From positions 167,462-231,461 of the forward strand of contig JAKVBI010000012.1 in NCBI GenBank assembly GCA_022447545.1: DNA of 64,000 nt, written 5' to 3'. Position numbers and translations under genes: made by a program. Shown piece after piece: positions 35,665 to 44,328 of this stretch. Source of the DNA: Myxococcota bacterium (GTDB lineage Bacteria > Myxococcota_A > UBA9160 > SMWR01). A model generated the notes under the pieces. It worked only from the letters and a program-made list of their open reading frames with translations. It was not told the DNA's origin and did not search any database. Every line of letters begins with the position of its first letter. Positions within the stretch are counted from its first letter, which is position 1.

Positions 35665-36252
35665 TCAGCGCGACGAGAGAATCCTTCGAGCGCGGTAGAG
35701 GTTGGATTTTACCGCGTCCTCGGTCTTGTTGAGGGAACGAGCAATGGTTTCAATGGACCGGTGCCGTACGTGGTGCTGCTCGAACATTTCGCGTTGTATC
35801 GGGCTGAGGTCGCATTGTGTGGCCTGGTTGATCTGATCAAGTCGTTCGCGGTACTCGTAGATCTCCAGGGGAGAGGGCCGGTTCTGTCCCGAGGCGGGTG
35901 AGTTCTCGTTCGACTCCGGTTCTTCGGAGTCCCAGAGAGGCACGGTCGGGTGTCGCTTCTTCTTGAATCGGTTCAAGGTCGCGTGCCGTGCGACTCCAAA
36001 CATCCAACTGGCGAATGACGATTCCCCCCGGTAGGAGTCGATGGAGGTCACGACGGCGAGAAAGGCCTCCTGGACCGTCTCCTCGGCGTCCTCCCGGTGT
36101 CTCAACCGGCTGTAGACGAAGCGGTAGACCCGGTCGAAGTAGCGGTCGTACAGAAGATTGAAGGCCGCCTCGTCGCCGGCGCGAATCCCTTGGATCAGTT
36201 CATCGTCCGACGGGGGACTGTCCTCTAGCAGCTTGGCTGCGGGGGGGGTCAT
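35665..36252 (-). CDS. ECF-type RNA polymerase sigma factor
   Basis: This 195-residue sigma70-family protein has only regions 2 and 4. Region 2 (about 22-90) shows LLYDRYFDRVYRFVYSRL and EETVQEAFLAVV with FASWMFGVARHATLNRF. Region 4 (about 145-195) shows LSPIQREMF and SIETIARSLNKTEDAVKSNLYRAR. A linker of 45 residues rich in Pro, Ser and Asn separates them. No recognisable anti-sigma gene adjoins it. The ATG at 36252 was chosen as the nearest one before region 2; an ATG 30 codons upstream is possible. An imperfect inverted repeat lies about 85 bases upstream. Confidence 0.92.
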   Translation of the reverse strand: MTPPAAKLLEDSPPSDDELIQGIRAGDEAAFNLLYDRYFDRVYRFVYSRLRHREDAEETVQEAFLAVVTSIDSYRGESSFASWMFGVARHATLNRFKKKRHPTVPLWDSEEPESNENSPASGQNRPSPLEIYEYRERLDQINQATQCDLSPIQREMFEQHHVRHRSIETIARSLNKTEDAVKSNLYRARRILSSR

Positions 36253-36334
36253 TGTCCAAATACCATCCAGTGCGTGCGGCCCGAACCCAGATCGGTCCGA
36301 CGCATATCCAGTGGGTGGCATCCAGGGCGCGGCA

Positions 36335-36353
36335 GGTGTCAAAAAATGTCACC
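36335..36353. promoter_or_regulatory. Candidate operator upstream of the ECF sigma gene
   Basis: GGTGTCA and TGTCACC flank five A residues. The arms pair as an inverted repeat with one central mismatch and also contain a direct TGTCA repeat. It lies in the 215-base region between the sigma factor gene and the next gene. Size and spacing suit a dimeric regulator. No protein can be assigned. Confidence 0.3.
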
Positions 36354-36467
36354 CGGAACCCGAGAAAATCTTTCCGCCGCCGCACCAGGCTTCGTCGACT
36401 CTGCGATCCCATTCGACGCTCCGTCCTCAAGTCAGCGGGGTTGCAGCGATTCCCTGCTGTGCGCCAC

Positions 36468-37175
36468 TTACTCGAACTCGCTGCGCTCTTCTCTCGTGAG
36501 TCCGAGGTCGTCGTCGCTCAGGCCGGTTCTGAAGGCCGGGGTGGAGATCGCCTGGGGGGCCTCGCGGGGATGAACTTCGCCCTCGGCCGAACCCGTTCGG
36601 GTCTCAGGAGCATCGGTGCTCTGCTGCAGCACGTCGCCCACCGCCTCGTACGGATCGCTCGGTGCCGTGGGGGGTTGTTCGGCGGTCGGGTGGAAGGGAG
36701 CGTCGTGAGGTGCCGCTTCGGCCTCCAGGGGCGCTCGTTCCAACAGGACCCCGATTCCGGATCCATTGCGAACGGTCTGGTAGCGCACGAGTCGAATCGC
36801 CTCACTCCCCAGGGCCCGGGCCGCAGTGAGCGCGGTCCCCCCGAAATTGGGGCAGATCACACAGGCCCCCACCCCCGCCTCTGGCCGAGCTCCGAGGTCC
36901 GGGGCAATCTGCAGCCAATCGCCCAGCCTTATGGCGAGCCAGGAGCGCTGAGCCAACGCCAGGCCGATCAACTCGAGATCCTGGCCGGATTCCCCAACCA
37001 GAACCACGAGGGTCCGACCCTGGGGTTCGACCACGACGAAGTCGATGGGCGCGTCCGCGCCGAGGATGTCCTGGGCGATGATCCGCGACGCGGGCAGCGC
37101 GTCGGAAAGCCGGGCTCTGAGGAGCTCCAACAGTTCCCGTCGGGGCGGGGCGGGCGTGGTCACCAGGTCAAGCAA
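36468..37175 (-). CDS. Unknown protein at the end of the ParA-CBM operon
   Basis: This 235-residue soluble protein has no signal peptide or membrane span. Residues about 10-150 look like a compact alpha/beta domain (RIIAQDILGADAPIDFVVVEPQGRT is its core, quoted in part: DFVVVEPQGRT), somewhat like nuclease-type or regulatory folds. The last 80 residues are Pro/Glu-rich and probably disordered. I do not recognise the family. The TTG start overlaps the upstream MinD-like gene by eight bases and follows GGAAG, so it is almost certainly co-translated with the ParA-CBM set. Confidence 0.72.
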   Translation of the reverse strand: MLDLVTTPAPPRRELLELLRARLSDALPASRIIAQDILGADAPIDFVVVEPQGRTLVVLVGESGQDLELIGLALAQRSWLAIRLGDWLQIAPDLGARPEAGVGACVICPNFGGTALTAARALGSEAIRLVRYQTVRNGSGIGVLLERAPLEAEAAPHDAPFHPTAEQPPTAPSDPYEAVGDVLQQSTDAPETRTGSAEGEVHPREAPQAISTPAFRTGLSDDDLGLTREERSEFE

Positions 37176-37992
37176 GTGAGTACTTCCGAGCGTCTTCGAC
37201 GATCATGCGCGCGACGTCTTGCAGGGCTCGGGCCGCTCGTGACTGCGGGTGCTCCAGCCCAATGGGACGTCTAGCAACGATGGCACGGTAGATGTGGAGA
37301 TCATCGACCAGCAACCCGTAGCTCAGGAGAGGGCGTCTGAGTCTGCGCTGTACGACTTCCGCAACACGCCTGAACGCGGTTTCCGCCTGGGCGATCCGCC
37401 GCACACCGTGAATCGTCAGGCCCACCCGGGCTTCTGGGTTGGCTTCGAGCAGAGTCTTTGTCAGCGCGTAGGTCTCCATCAGGTCTCGGTGCTCGGCGGT
37501 TCCGAATAGCAGGCACCATCGCAGGAGAGAGCGGGCCTCCTGACACGGCACCAGCCATGCCGGAGGAATCCTCACGAACACAACTCCGGTGTCGTAGGTC
37601 GAGTCCGTAGCCCGGGTGAGGGCAATGTCTCGAGCAGCGCTGGTCAGTGTCGCCAGGTCGGTCGCACCCACCATGACCATTTCGGAACCCACAGGCCCCG
37701 GACCGGCGTCGGGCCACAGGAGCGAAGGATTTCCCTGTGCGGGTGCCACGAGGATCGACGCAGCACCCCGACGGGCAACCTCCACGGCCAGGTTCCACGC
37801 GAATGCCGCGCGCACCACGTCCTGGTCGCCGATGGGCAGCGCAACGATGGGAAGTTCGGCCGGACGCTCGGATTCCGCCGGCCCTCCATTGCCAAGCCCT
37901 GCCCGCGGCCGGTCTCGATCGGTCCGACCGTCGGTCCCCGCGTCGGCCTCGGGGAGGAAGTAGTCGAGGACGTCCTTGAGTTCACGAGGCAC
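37168..37992 (-). CDS. FlhG/MinD-like protein without a P-loop
   Basis: This 274-residue protein has the layout of the MinD/FlhG fold. The first strand and helix read IVALPIGDQDVVRAAFAWN where a Walker A would be, so the GKGGxGKT loop is gone. NLAVEVARRGAASILVAP and the C-terminal half (IHGVRRIAQAETAFRRVAEV, then LLSYGLLVDDLHIYRAIVARRPIGLEHPQSRAARAL, quoted in part: RRPIGLEHPQSRAARAL) match FlhG-type proteins. It probably cannot bind ATP in the usual way and may pair with the adjacent ParA. The GTG start lies 42 bases after the ParA-CBM gene. Confidence 0.72.
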   Translation of the reverse strand: MPRELKDVLDYFLPEADAGTDGRTDRDRPRAGLGNGGPAESERPAELPIVALPIGDQDVVRAAFAWNLAVEVARRGAASILVAPAQGNPSLLWPDAGPGPVGSEMVMVGATDLATLTSAARDIALTRATDSTYDTGVVFVRIPPAWLVPCQEARSLLRWCLLFGTAEHRDLMETYALTKTLLEANPEARVGLTIHGVRRIAQAETAFRRVAEVVQRRLRRPLLSYGLLVDDLHIYRAIVARRPIGLEHPQSRAARALQDVARMIVEDARKYSLA

Positions 37993-38034
37993 GGTCTGTC
38001 GTTACTCCCGAGGGGCGGCCGGGGCCCCAACCGA

Positions 38035-39123
38035 CTAGCGAACCACGAGAATCGAGTTCTTGCCACCCAGGCTCGTTTCTGCGACTTCGGGGTTCTCCGG
38101 GTCTTCTCTCCACTCGCCATCGATTACGTAGCGGTACTGGTAGGTGCCGGGTGCCAGGTTCAGGACCTTCGTCCAGGTCCGGGTCGACCCTTCGGATTCC
38201 ATCAGGGAACGCACTCCGCGGTCTGGCACCCACCCATTGAAATCCCCAGCGATGCGCACGTCACTGGCATCGGGATCTCGAAAGCGGATGACCACTTCGC
38301 GGGGCACATCGCCTGGCTCCTCGAAGCTCTCCGCGAGTGAGGTTTCGGCCAGCGCCGGGTCGAGGGAGGCGACTTCCAGAGCCAGAGCCGCGTAGTCCAC
38401 GGCGCCATTGGTTCGTCGCGCAAAGTAGACCAGAGGCATTCCCCGGGCGATGGCTTCGCGCAGTTTCACATTGACCCGGATCACGCTGTCGAAGCACATG
38501 TCCTTGAACATCTCACGGATCTCCGAAAGGATCTTCTGCGCATACCGTGTGCGCCCGTCGAAGAGCGTGGGCAACACGCGCACCGTCAGATCGTGACCGA
38601 TCCGCTCCGAGAGCAGTGCGATCGTTTCGAGCAGTTTCGTCACTCCGTGGATGGCGAAGGGGCTCGTCTCGAGGGGTACGATCACCTCGGAGGCCGCGCG
38701 AAGGGCGTTGAAGGTGAGGAGACCCACATTGGGCGGACAATCGATTAGCACGTAGTCGTAGCGGCCATGGACGGTTTCGAGGGCATTGGCGAGACGTTCG
38801 GTTCGCGACTCGACCCGCTCCAGGGCCAGCTTCTGCTCGAGGGCCGAGAGTACGATGCCCGATGGAGCAACCTCGAGTCCCGGTTGGGCCTCGACAATGA
38901 CCCTCGGCAGACTGTCCGTACCACCGGGTTCAGCAAGGACCTCGTAGAGGCTCTCCTCGACGCTTTCCGGATCCACGCCGAGGCCGAGGGTTGCATGGGC
39001 CTGGGGGTCCAGATCCAAGACCAGCACACGGGATCCCTGAATGGCAAGGCAGCCCGCCAGGTTGATGGTCGTGGTCGTCTTCCCGCAGCCGCCCTTCTGA
39101 TTGACGATCGCGATCACACGCAT
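38035..39123 (-). CDS. ParA-family ATPase fused to a glycogen-binding-like (CBM48/AMPK1-CBM) domain
   Basis: This 362-residue protein has an intact ParA ATPase at residues 1-255. The deviant Walker A IVNQKGGCGKTTT carries Lys10 and Lys15, the switch region reads DYVLIDCPPNVGLLT, and LDLDPQAHAT follows the second strand. After a short acidic linker, residues about 275-362 form a CBM48/AMPK1-CBM-like beta-sandwich: VVIRFRDPDASDVRIAGDFNGW (quoted in part: VRIAGDFNGW), then GTYQYRYVIDGEW and the terminal NSILVVR. ParA proteins position DNA or protein cargo; this domain usually binds alpha-glucans or mediates protein contacts. No ParB gene adjoins. The ATG follows GGGGGAG. It lies between a MerR-type gene and a degenerate MinD-like gene. 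Confidence 0.92.
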   Translation of the reverse strand: MRVIAIVNQKGGCGKTTTTINLAGCLAIQGSRVLVLDLDPQAHATLGLGVDPESVEESLYEVLAEPGGTDSLPRVIVEAQPGLEVAPSGIVLSALEQKLALERVESRTERLANALETVHGRYDYVLIDCPPNVGLLTFNALRAASEVIVPLETSPFAIHGVTKLLETIALLSERIGHDLTVRVLPTLFDGRTRYAQKILSEIREMFKDMCFDSVIRVNVKLREAIARGMPLVYFARRTNGAVDYAALALEVASLDPALAETSLAESFEEPGDVPREVVIRFRDPDASDVRIAGDFNGWVPDRGVRSLMESEGSTRTWTKVLNLAPGTYQYRYVIDGEWREDPENPEVAETSLGGKNSILVVR

Positions 39124-39264
39124 CGGCTGGCTCCCCCGTTCATGACTCTCCCAGGACCCTCGCAATTTTCGCGCACCCTCGGGCAAAAGTCTCTGGCCTT
39201 TGCCGGGATCTCGTCCAGTGGGCTCGGCTTCGAGGGTGCGAAGTGAGTTCACCCCCGCTGGACA

Positions 39265-39759
39265 TCAGGCCGTCCGGTGATGGGGGGAGGCGGGGCTGGG
39301 GGTGCCGGCGGGATCGGCCTGGGGCGGGGCGCCGCCCACCTGCTGCCAAGCTTCGACTTCCGTCCGGAGGTCCGATACTTCAAAAACCCATTCCTGGCCT
39401 GAAATTGCGTCGAAAACCATGCCATCTCGAAAAGCGAGGACCACGTCGCCGGTCGCCACCAGTGTCAACTCACTCAGGGGGAGTCGCACCGAAGGGAGCA
39501 TTTCGCGCAGCTTCTGAATCGAACGACGGATGCGTTGCACTGAGACTCCGGCGTCGATCAAGCGCTTGGCGGCCTTGAGGGCCACCAGATCCTCGAAACG
39601 GTAGCGAGCGTGCCCCCCTGGGGTCTGAGCGCTGGGGCGGACCAGGTCCGTCTTGGACCAGTACTGCAGTTGACGTCTCGAGATCCCCAGAATCTGAGTC
39701 ACGTCGCGGGTCTTGAAGAGTTCCGGGGGCTCAGAGGTGGCAATCGCCTTGGAGGTCAT
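39265..39759 (-). CDS. MerR-type transcriptional regulator
   Basis: About 164 residues. The MerR helix-turn-helix is LFKTRDVTQILGISRRQLQYW followed by GGHARYRFEDLVALKAAKRL; after it come a short coiled coil (VQRIRRSIQKLREML) and a small C-terminal beta region. No metal-binding Cys pattern is present. Two ATGs are possible: 39759, with GAGGACCC three bases upstream, and 39999, with GAGGACCC six bases upstream. The longer form would add 80 low-complexity residues. The gene lies 141 bases upstream of the ParA-CBM gene on the same strand and could regulate it. Confidence 0.85.
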   Translation of the reverse strand: MTSKAIATSEPPELFKTRDVTQILGISRRQLQYWSKTDLVRPSAQTPGGHARYRFEDLVALKAAKRLIDAGVSVQRIRRSIQKLREMLPSVRLPLSELTLVATGDVVLAFRDGMVFDAISGQEWVFEVSDLRTEVEAWQQVGGAPPQADPAGTPSPASPHHRTA

Positions 39760-40032
39760 GGGTCCTCGGAACTGTTCAGGCGGTCCAGGGGAGCGATTCG
39801 AAGTCTCGGAACGCACCCATTCGCTCGGTGCCCAGGCTCCAGGCGCGTTGGAGGGCTCGGTCGTCCATCTCTTGGACCCTTTCTCAGGTAAACGGTGGAG
39901 GAACCGCCAGGCCGAGTCAAGCGCCCGCGCGACAATGCGTGTCGCCGGAAAGTGGGTTCCTTTCCCCGTGGGGACTGTGCCGTTTTCAGCGGTCGACATG
40001 ATGGGTCCTCACGCTTGGGTTAGCCTGGTTCG

Positions 40033-41235
40033 GTGACTACCTCGAGAGATGTCAAAACGGGCGTAGAGGACAAGTTGGAGCGATCTGCGCGGGGTTTGGG
40101 GTCTCTTCGGGTGGAAGATCGCGGTCGTGATCGCCCCTTCATGCGCGGGATCCTCGTGCACTCCCTGATGGCTCGGGGAGTCGAGTTCGAAGAGGCCTAC
40201 CGGGTTGCTGACACGATCAAGCAACGCTTCCGGACGCAGGGTACGGTCGACAAGCCGACCATCGTGGCGGCCATTCACGAACTGCTCGGTGAGGACTGGG
40301 CGCGCGACGACCACCAGATTCCCCGAGCGGTGGACATCACCATCACCGGTTCGGGCAAGCGACTCCCTTTCTCCAAGGGCATCCTCTCTCAGTCTCTTCT
40401 TGCGGCTGCCATCGATCCCAGCGACGCCTTTGACGTGGCCCGCTCCATCGAGCGGGAGTTGGTTGTCACTGGCACCCGTGAGGTCGACCGAGAGAAACTT
40501 AGATCCCTCGTGGTCGAAACCCTTTCGCGGCAGATGGGTCCACGTACGGCCGAGCGGTACCTGGTCTGGCGTTCCTACCAGGAGCCCGAAAGGCCAGCCC
40601 TGATCCTATTGGGGGGCGCCGCAGGAGTGGGCAAGACATCCCTCGCTCTCGAGGTTGCCCACCGTCTCGGAATCGGACGGGTGCTGTCCACCGACTCCGT
40701 GCGTCAGATCATGAGGATGATGCTTGCTCGCGAACTGGTGCCCGCGCTTCACGGGTCGTCGTACGAAGGTGCGAAGTTGCTCTCAGGGGATTCGTTTGCT
40801 GGCAACCCGGTGATCCATGGGTTCCTCGAGCAGGCGACGGCTGTTTCCGTGGGAGTCCGCGCGTCCATGGACCGAGCCGTCGAAGAGAATGCAAACCTCG
40901 TTCTAGACGGTGTTTCCCTAGTTCCCGGCCTGCCCGACCTCCGGGTCTACGAAGATGTCGCCGATGTGATCTTCCTGGTCGTGGCCTCCTTGGATGTCGA
41001 GGCCTTCGAGGTGCGCTTCGAGGCCCGCGCCGCTGGTGAGCACCGCCGAGCGCGCCACCGTTACCACGAGAATCTCTCGGCGATTCTGGAGATTCAGGAG
41101 TACTTTCTGTCCGAGGCCGAGCGCATGAACGTACCGATCGTAGACAACGTGTCCTTCGATCGGTCCGTGCTGCTGATCATTCGGCACGTGACTGAAGCGC
41201 TTCGGAAGAAAGCGGGAGTCCAGCCAACGCGCTGA
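40033..41235 (+). CDS. 2-phosphoglycerate kinase-like protein
   Basis: This 400-residue protein has two ATP-cone-like helical segments at about residues 35-75 and 115-165 (RGILVHSLMARGVEFEEAY, KGILSQSLLAAAIDPSDAF), followed by a P-loop kinase domain. The Walker A GGAAGVGKTSLA has Lys201. STDSVRQIMRMM and LVLDGVSLVPG are typical of bacterial and archaeal 2-phosphoglycerate kinases, which make 2,3-bisphosphoglycerate on the route to cyclic 2,3-diphosphoglycerate in methanogens. The bacterial role is unclear. A GTG start is used. It is followed at 19 bases by a MoxR/ChlI-like AAA+ gene. Confidence 0.85.
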   Translation: MTTSRDVKTGVEDKLERSARGLGSLRVEDRGRDRPFMRGILVHSLMARGVEFEEAYRVADTIKQRFRTQGTVDKPTIVAAIHELLGEDWARDDHQIPRAVDITITGSGKRLPFSKGILSQSLLAAAIDPSDAFDVARSIERELVVTGTREVDREKLRSLVVETLSRQMGPRTAERYLVWRSYQEPERPALILLGGAAGVGKTSLALEVAHRLGIGRVLSTDSVRQIMRMMLARELVPALHGSSYEGAKLLSGDSFAGNPVIHGFLEQATAVSVGVRASMDRAVEENANLVLDGVSLVPGLPDLRVYEDVADVIFLVVASLDVEAFEVRFEARAAGEHRRARHRYHENLSAILEIQEYFLSEAERMNVPIVDNVSFDRSVLLIIRHVTEALRKKAGVQPTR

Positions 41236-41254
41236 CCCCGTAGGAGGGACCGCG

Positions 41255-42679
41255 ATGGCGACGCCGCCTGCAGCCAGGACCATCGGCGAACTCAAGAGTT
41301 CTGGTTATGAGACGCGCGGCGTACGGGACGAACTCCGTGCCAATCTCGTAGAGCGCCTTGCTTCCGGTGGACCGCTGTTTGAAGGCGTGATGGGCTACGA
41401 GGACACGGTGGTTCCTGCAGTTCAAAACGCTCTGCTTTGCGGACACGACATGATCTTTCTGGGCGAGCGGGGCCAGGCCAAGAGTCGGATGATCCGAGCC
41501 CTCCTGGAACTGCTCGACGAGTGGATCCCGGTGGTGGCGGGCAGCGAAATTCACGACGATCCGTTGGCCCCCGTGTCCGCCAGGGCCAGGGCGCAGGTCG
41601 ACGAGCAGGGGGATCTCTGCGAGATCCAGTGGGTGCACCGCACCGAGCGCTACGTGGAGAAACTGGCCACACCCGATACCTCCATCGCAGATCTGATTGG
41701 TGACGTCGATCCCATCAAAGTTGCGGAGGGGCGCTCGCTCGGTGACGAACTCACCATCCACTTCGGGCTCATTCCCCGGACCAATCGAGGGATCTTTTGC
41801 ATCAACGAGCTTCCGGATCTCACGGAGAAGGTTCAGGTGGGCTTGTTCGACGTGATGGAGGAGCGCGATATCCAGGTCAAGGGGTATCGCGTGCGGCTTC
41901 CCCTGGACGTGCTCGTAGTGGCCAGTGCGAATCCCGAGGACTACACGAGTCGAGGCCGCATCATCACACCCCTCAAGGATCGCTACGCGGCACAGATCCG
42001 CACCCACTACCCTCAGGTTCGCGAAGAGGAGCTGTCCATCGTACGCCAGGAGGCGGTCGTTCCGTCGGTAGGTGGAATCGACGTGCTGATGCCGCCATTC
42101 CTCGAGGACATCATTGCCCAGATGACCTTTGAGGCCCGCCTGAGTCCCGACATCAATCAGGCGTCCGGGGTGTCGGTGAGGATGTCGATTCGAAATTTCG
42201 AGACCTTGTTGGCCGCCGCGGTTCAGCGAGCCTTGCGGACCGGAGAAGATGAAGCCGTTCCTCGGATTTCGGACCTGTCCGCTCTCGTTGCCTCGACGGC
42301 TGGCAAGATCGAACTCGAGTATGCGGGGATGGAACGTTCAGAGCGCGATGTGATTCACGATCTCACGCAGCGCGCGATCAAGGTGGTCTTCGATGAACGT
42401 CTGCCCCTGGAAGGTGCGGCGGCAGAGGAGTTGGCGCCGATTCTCGAGGCTTTCGAGACGGGCTGGAAAGTTGAAGTCTCAGGCGCGATGCCCGCCAGCG
42501 AGTACCTCGTGGGTCTCGATGAGATCACGGGCCTTCGCGACGTTGCGGCACGTGTCGCAGGGGGAGACTCGCCGGCTCGATTGGCGTCGGCCATCGAGTT
42601 CATCCTCGATGGCCTGCATCTTTCGAATCGTCTCAACCGTTCGGCCTCTGACCAGGGCGCCGTGTACGCGACGTCGTGA
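41255..42679 (+). CDS. AAA+ ATPase, MoxR/magnesium-chelatase ChlI-like
   Basis: This 474-residue AAA+ protein has Walker A GERGQAKS (Lys76), Walker B RGIFCINELPDL, and sensor 1 VVASANPEDYT with GRIITPLKDRY. The remaining 200 residues are helical. This is the ChlI/MoxR branch that works with VWA-domain partners to insert cofactors or remodel proteins. The ATG follows TAGGAGGG. The stop overlaps the GTG of the next gene (GTGA), which encodes exactly such a VWA partner. Upstream is the 2-phosphoglycerate kinase gene. Confidence 0.92.
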   Translation: MATPPAARTIGELKSSGYETRGVRDELRANLVERLASGGPLFEGVMGYEDTVVPAVQNALLCGHDMIFLGERGQAKSRMIRALLELLDEWIPVVAGSEIHDDPLAPVSARARAQVDEQGDLCEIQWVHRTERYVEKLATPDTSIADLIGDVDPIKVAEGRSLGDELTIHFGLIPRTNRGIFCINELPDLTEKVQVGLFDVMEERDIQVKGYRVRLPLDVLVVASANPEDYTSRGRIITPLKDRYAAQIRTHYPQVREEELSIVRQEAVVPSVGGIDVLMPPFLEDIIAQMTFEARLSPDINQASGVSVRMSIRNFETLLAAAVQRALRTGEDEAVPRISDLSALVASTAGKIELEYAGMERSERDVIHDLTQRAIKVVFDERLPLEGAAAEELAPILEAFETGWKVEVSGAMPASEYLVGLDEITGLRDVAARVAGGDSPARLASAIEFILDGLHLSNRLNRSASDQGAVYATS

Positions 42680-44328
42680 AGTCGATCCTCTACAGCCGCT
42701 GGGATGGCACTCAGGCGGAGTTCAGCCTGGACGTGGAACGCGTCCTCGATGAACTGTCGGATCTTCTCATGGAAGGCCTCAACATTCAGGAGGCCCTCGA
42801 GTGGATGCGACGTGCCGGTTTCGAATTCTCCGGCATGGATATGCGGGTGATGGGTACCGAGGAACTCGTAGAAGAGCTTCGGCGCGAGGCCCAGTCTCTC
42901 TACGACCGGTACGACGTCAGCGAGGCACTCGATGACTGGCGCCGTCGCCTCGAAGATCTGCTCGATCGTGAGCAGCAGGCACTTCGGCAATCCGCGGGCT
43001 TCGAATCGGCTCGGCTCAACGATTTCCTCGAACGTCGTCACGAGGGGTCCCCTGCGATCACCGATACGATCGAGCGCTTCCGGGATCACGAGTTTGCCGA
43101 CGAAACGGCTCGCGAGGAATTTCAGGAGTTGCTCGAAGAACTCGACAGGCTCAGCGATCTCGAGTCGTTCATGGATCATCGCGGTGGGCGTTTTCGGGGC
43201 CAGGAGAAGGCTGACTACGAAACCGCCCAATCCGTCAGGGAGCAGATCGAGGCCCTGGAGCAGATGATGGAGTCCCTGGCGCGGGGGGATCTCGAATCGG
43301 TCTCTCCCGAAGAACTCGCGGAGTGGCTGGGGGAGGATGCGTCTCGTTCCCTGATCCTCCTGCTCGATCTCGAGTCATCGCTCGAGCGCGCGGGATATCT
43401 GCGGGGAGGCGATGAGGCTTCCTCGCTCACGCCTCGGGCGATCCGTCGCATTGGTGCGCAGGCTCTGGCCGAGGTCTACGGCGACTTGCGCAAGGATCGG
43501 GTGGGGAGTCACGAGACCGATCACCGAGGGGCTGCCATCGCTCGTCCCGACGAAACGCGCCCGTTCGAGTTCGGGGATCCTCTCGATCTCGACATCGTGC
43601 GAACCCTGATGAATGGATTGCGGCGTCGCGCTCTCGAGGGTCGGTTCGATCGCTCGGGCGCTGCTGCCAGGAGCCAAAGCCAGCGGATCTCGCTCACGGT
43701 CGATGACTTCGAGCGCCGGGAATTCGACCACGGAACCATGACGACCACCGTTTTGCTGTTGGACATGAGCTGGTCCATGTCCTGGGCGGGCCGCTTTGCG
43801 GCCGCCAAGCGCGTGGCCATCGCGCTCGACCATCTGATCCGTTCGAGATTTCCGCGGGATCAGTTCTTCGTGGTCGGTTTCTCGACGCGAGCCCGCGAGT
43901 TGAAGATTCAGGACCTCCCGGAGGCGAGTTGGGACATGGGAGATCCTTTCACGAATCTCCAGGAGGGGCTTCTGGTGGCCGAGGACCTCATCGGGCGCCA
44001 CCCGAGTTCGAGCCCACAGATCCTGGTGATCACGGACGGTCAACCCACCGCCTACGCTGAGGACGGGGAACTCCATGTCGAGTGGCCCATGGGTTTTGGA
44101 GGCGTGTCCCCCAATGCGGTGGCCGCCACCATGAAACAGGTACGGCGGATCACCCGTCGCGGCATCACGATCAACACCTTCATGCTGGACGACTCGCCAG
44201 AGTTGGTCGGATTCGTCGAGCACATGACCCAGATCAACCGGGGACGCGCGATGTTCAGCACGCCCAACCAACTGGGTTCATTCCTCATGGTGGATTACCT
44301 GGACGGGCGGAAGAAACGCAGAGTTTGA
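42676..44328 (+). CDS. VWA-domain protein, partner of the adjacent AAA+ ATPase
   Basis: This 550-residue soluble protein has about 330 residues of acidic, helical N-terminal region rich in Glu, Arg and Leu. It is followed by a von Willebrand A domain with the MIDAS motif DMSWSMS (Asp363), then LVITDGQPTAY and NTFMLDDSPELV. The start is a GTG that overlaps the AAA+ stop. By analogy with MoxR-VWA and ChlI-ChlD pairs, the VWA protein recruits a metal-bound client for the AAA+ hexamer. The client is unknown; co-transcription with 2-phosphoglycerate kinase is a clue. Confidence 0.9.
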   Translation: MKSILYSRWDGTQAEFSLDVERVLDELSDLLMEGLNIQEALEWMRRAGFEFSGMDMRVMGTEELVEELRREAQSLYDRYDVSEALDDWRRRLEDLLDREQQALRQSAGFESARLNDFLERRHEGSPAITDTIERFRDHEFADETAREEFQELLEELDRLSDLESFMDHRGGRFRGQEKADYETAQSVREQIEALEQMMESLARGDLESVSPEELAEWLGEDASRSLILLLDLESSLERAGYLRGGDEASSLTPRAIRRIGAQALAEVYGDLRKDRVGSHETDHRGAAIARPDETRPFEFGDPLDLDIVRTLMNGLRRRALEGRFDRSGAAARSQSQRISLTVDDFERREFDHGTMTTTVLLLDMSWSMSWAGRFAAAKRVAIALDHLIRSRFPRDQFFVVGFSTRARELKIQDLPEASWDMGDPFTNLQEGLLVAEDLIGRHPSSSPQILVITDGQPTAYAEDGELHVEWPMGFGGVSPNAVAATMKQVRRITRRGITINTFMLDDSPELVGFVEHMTQINRGRAMFSTPNQLGSFLMVDYLDGRKKRRV

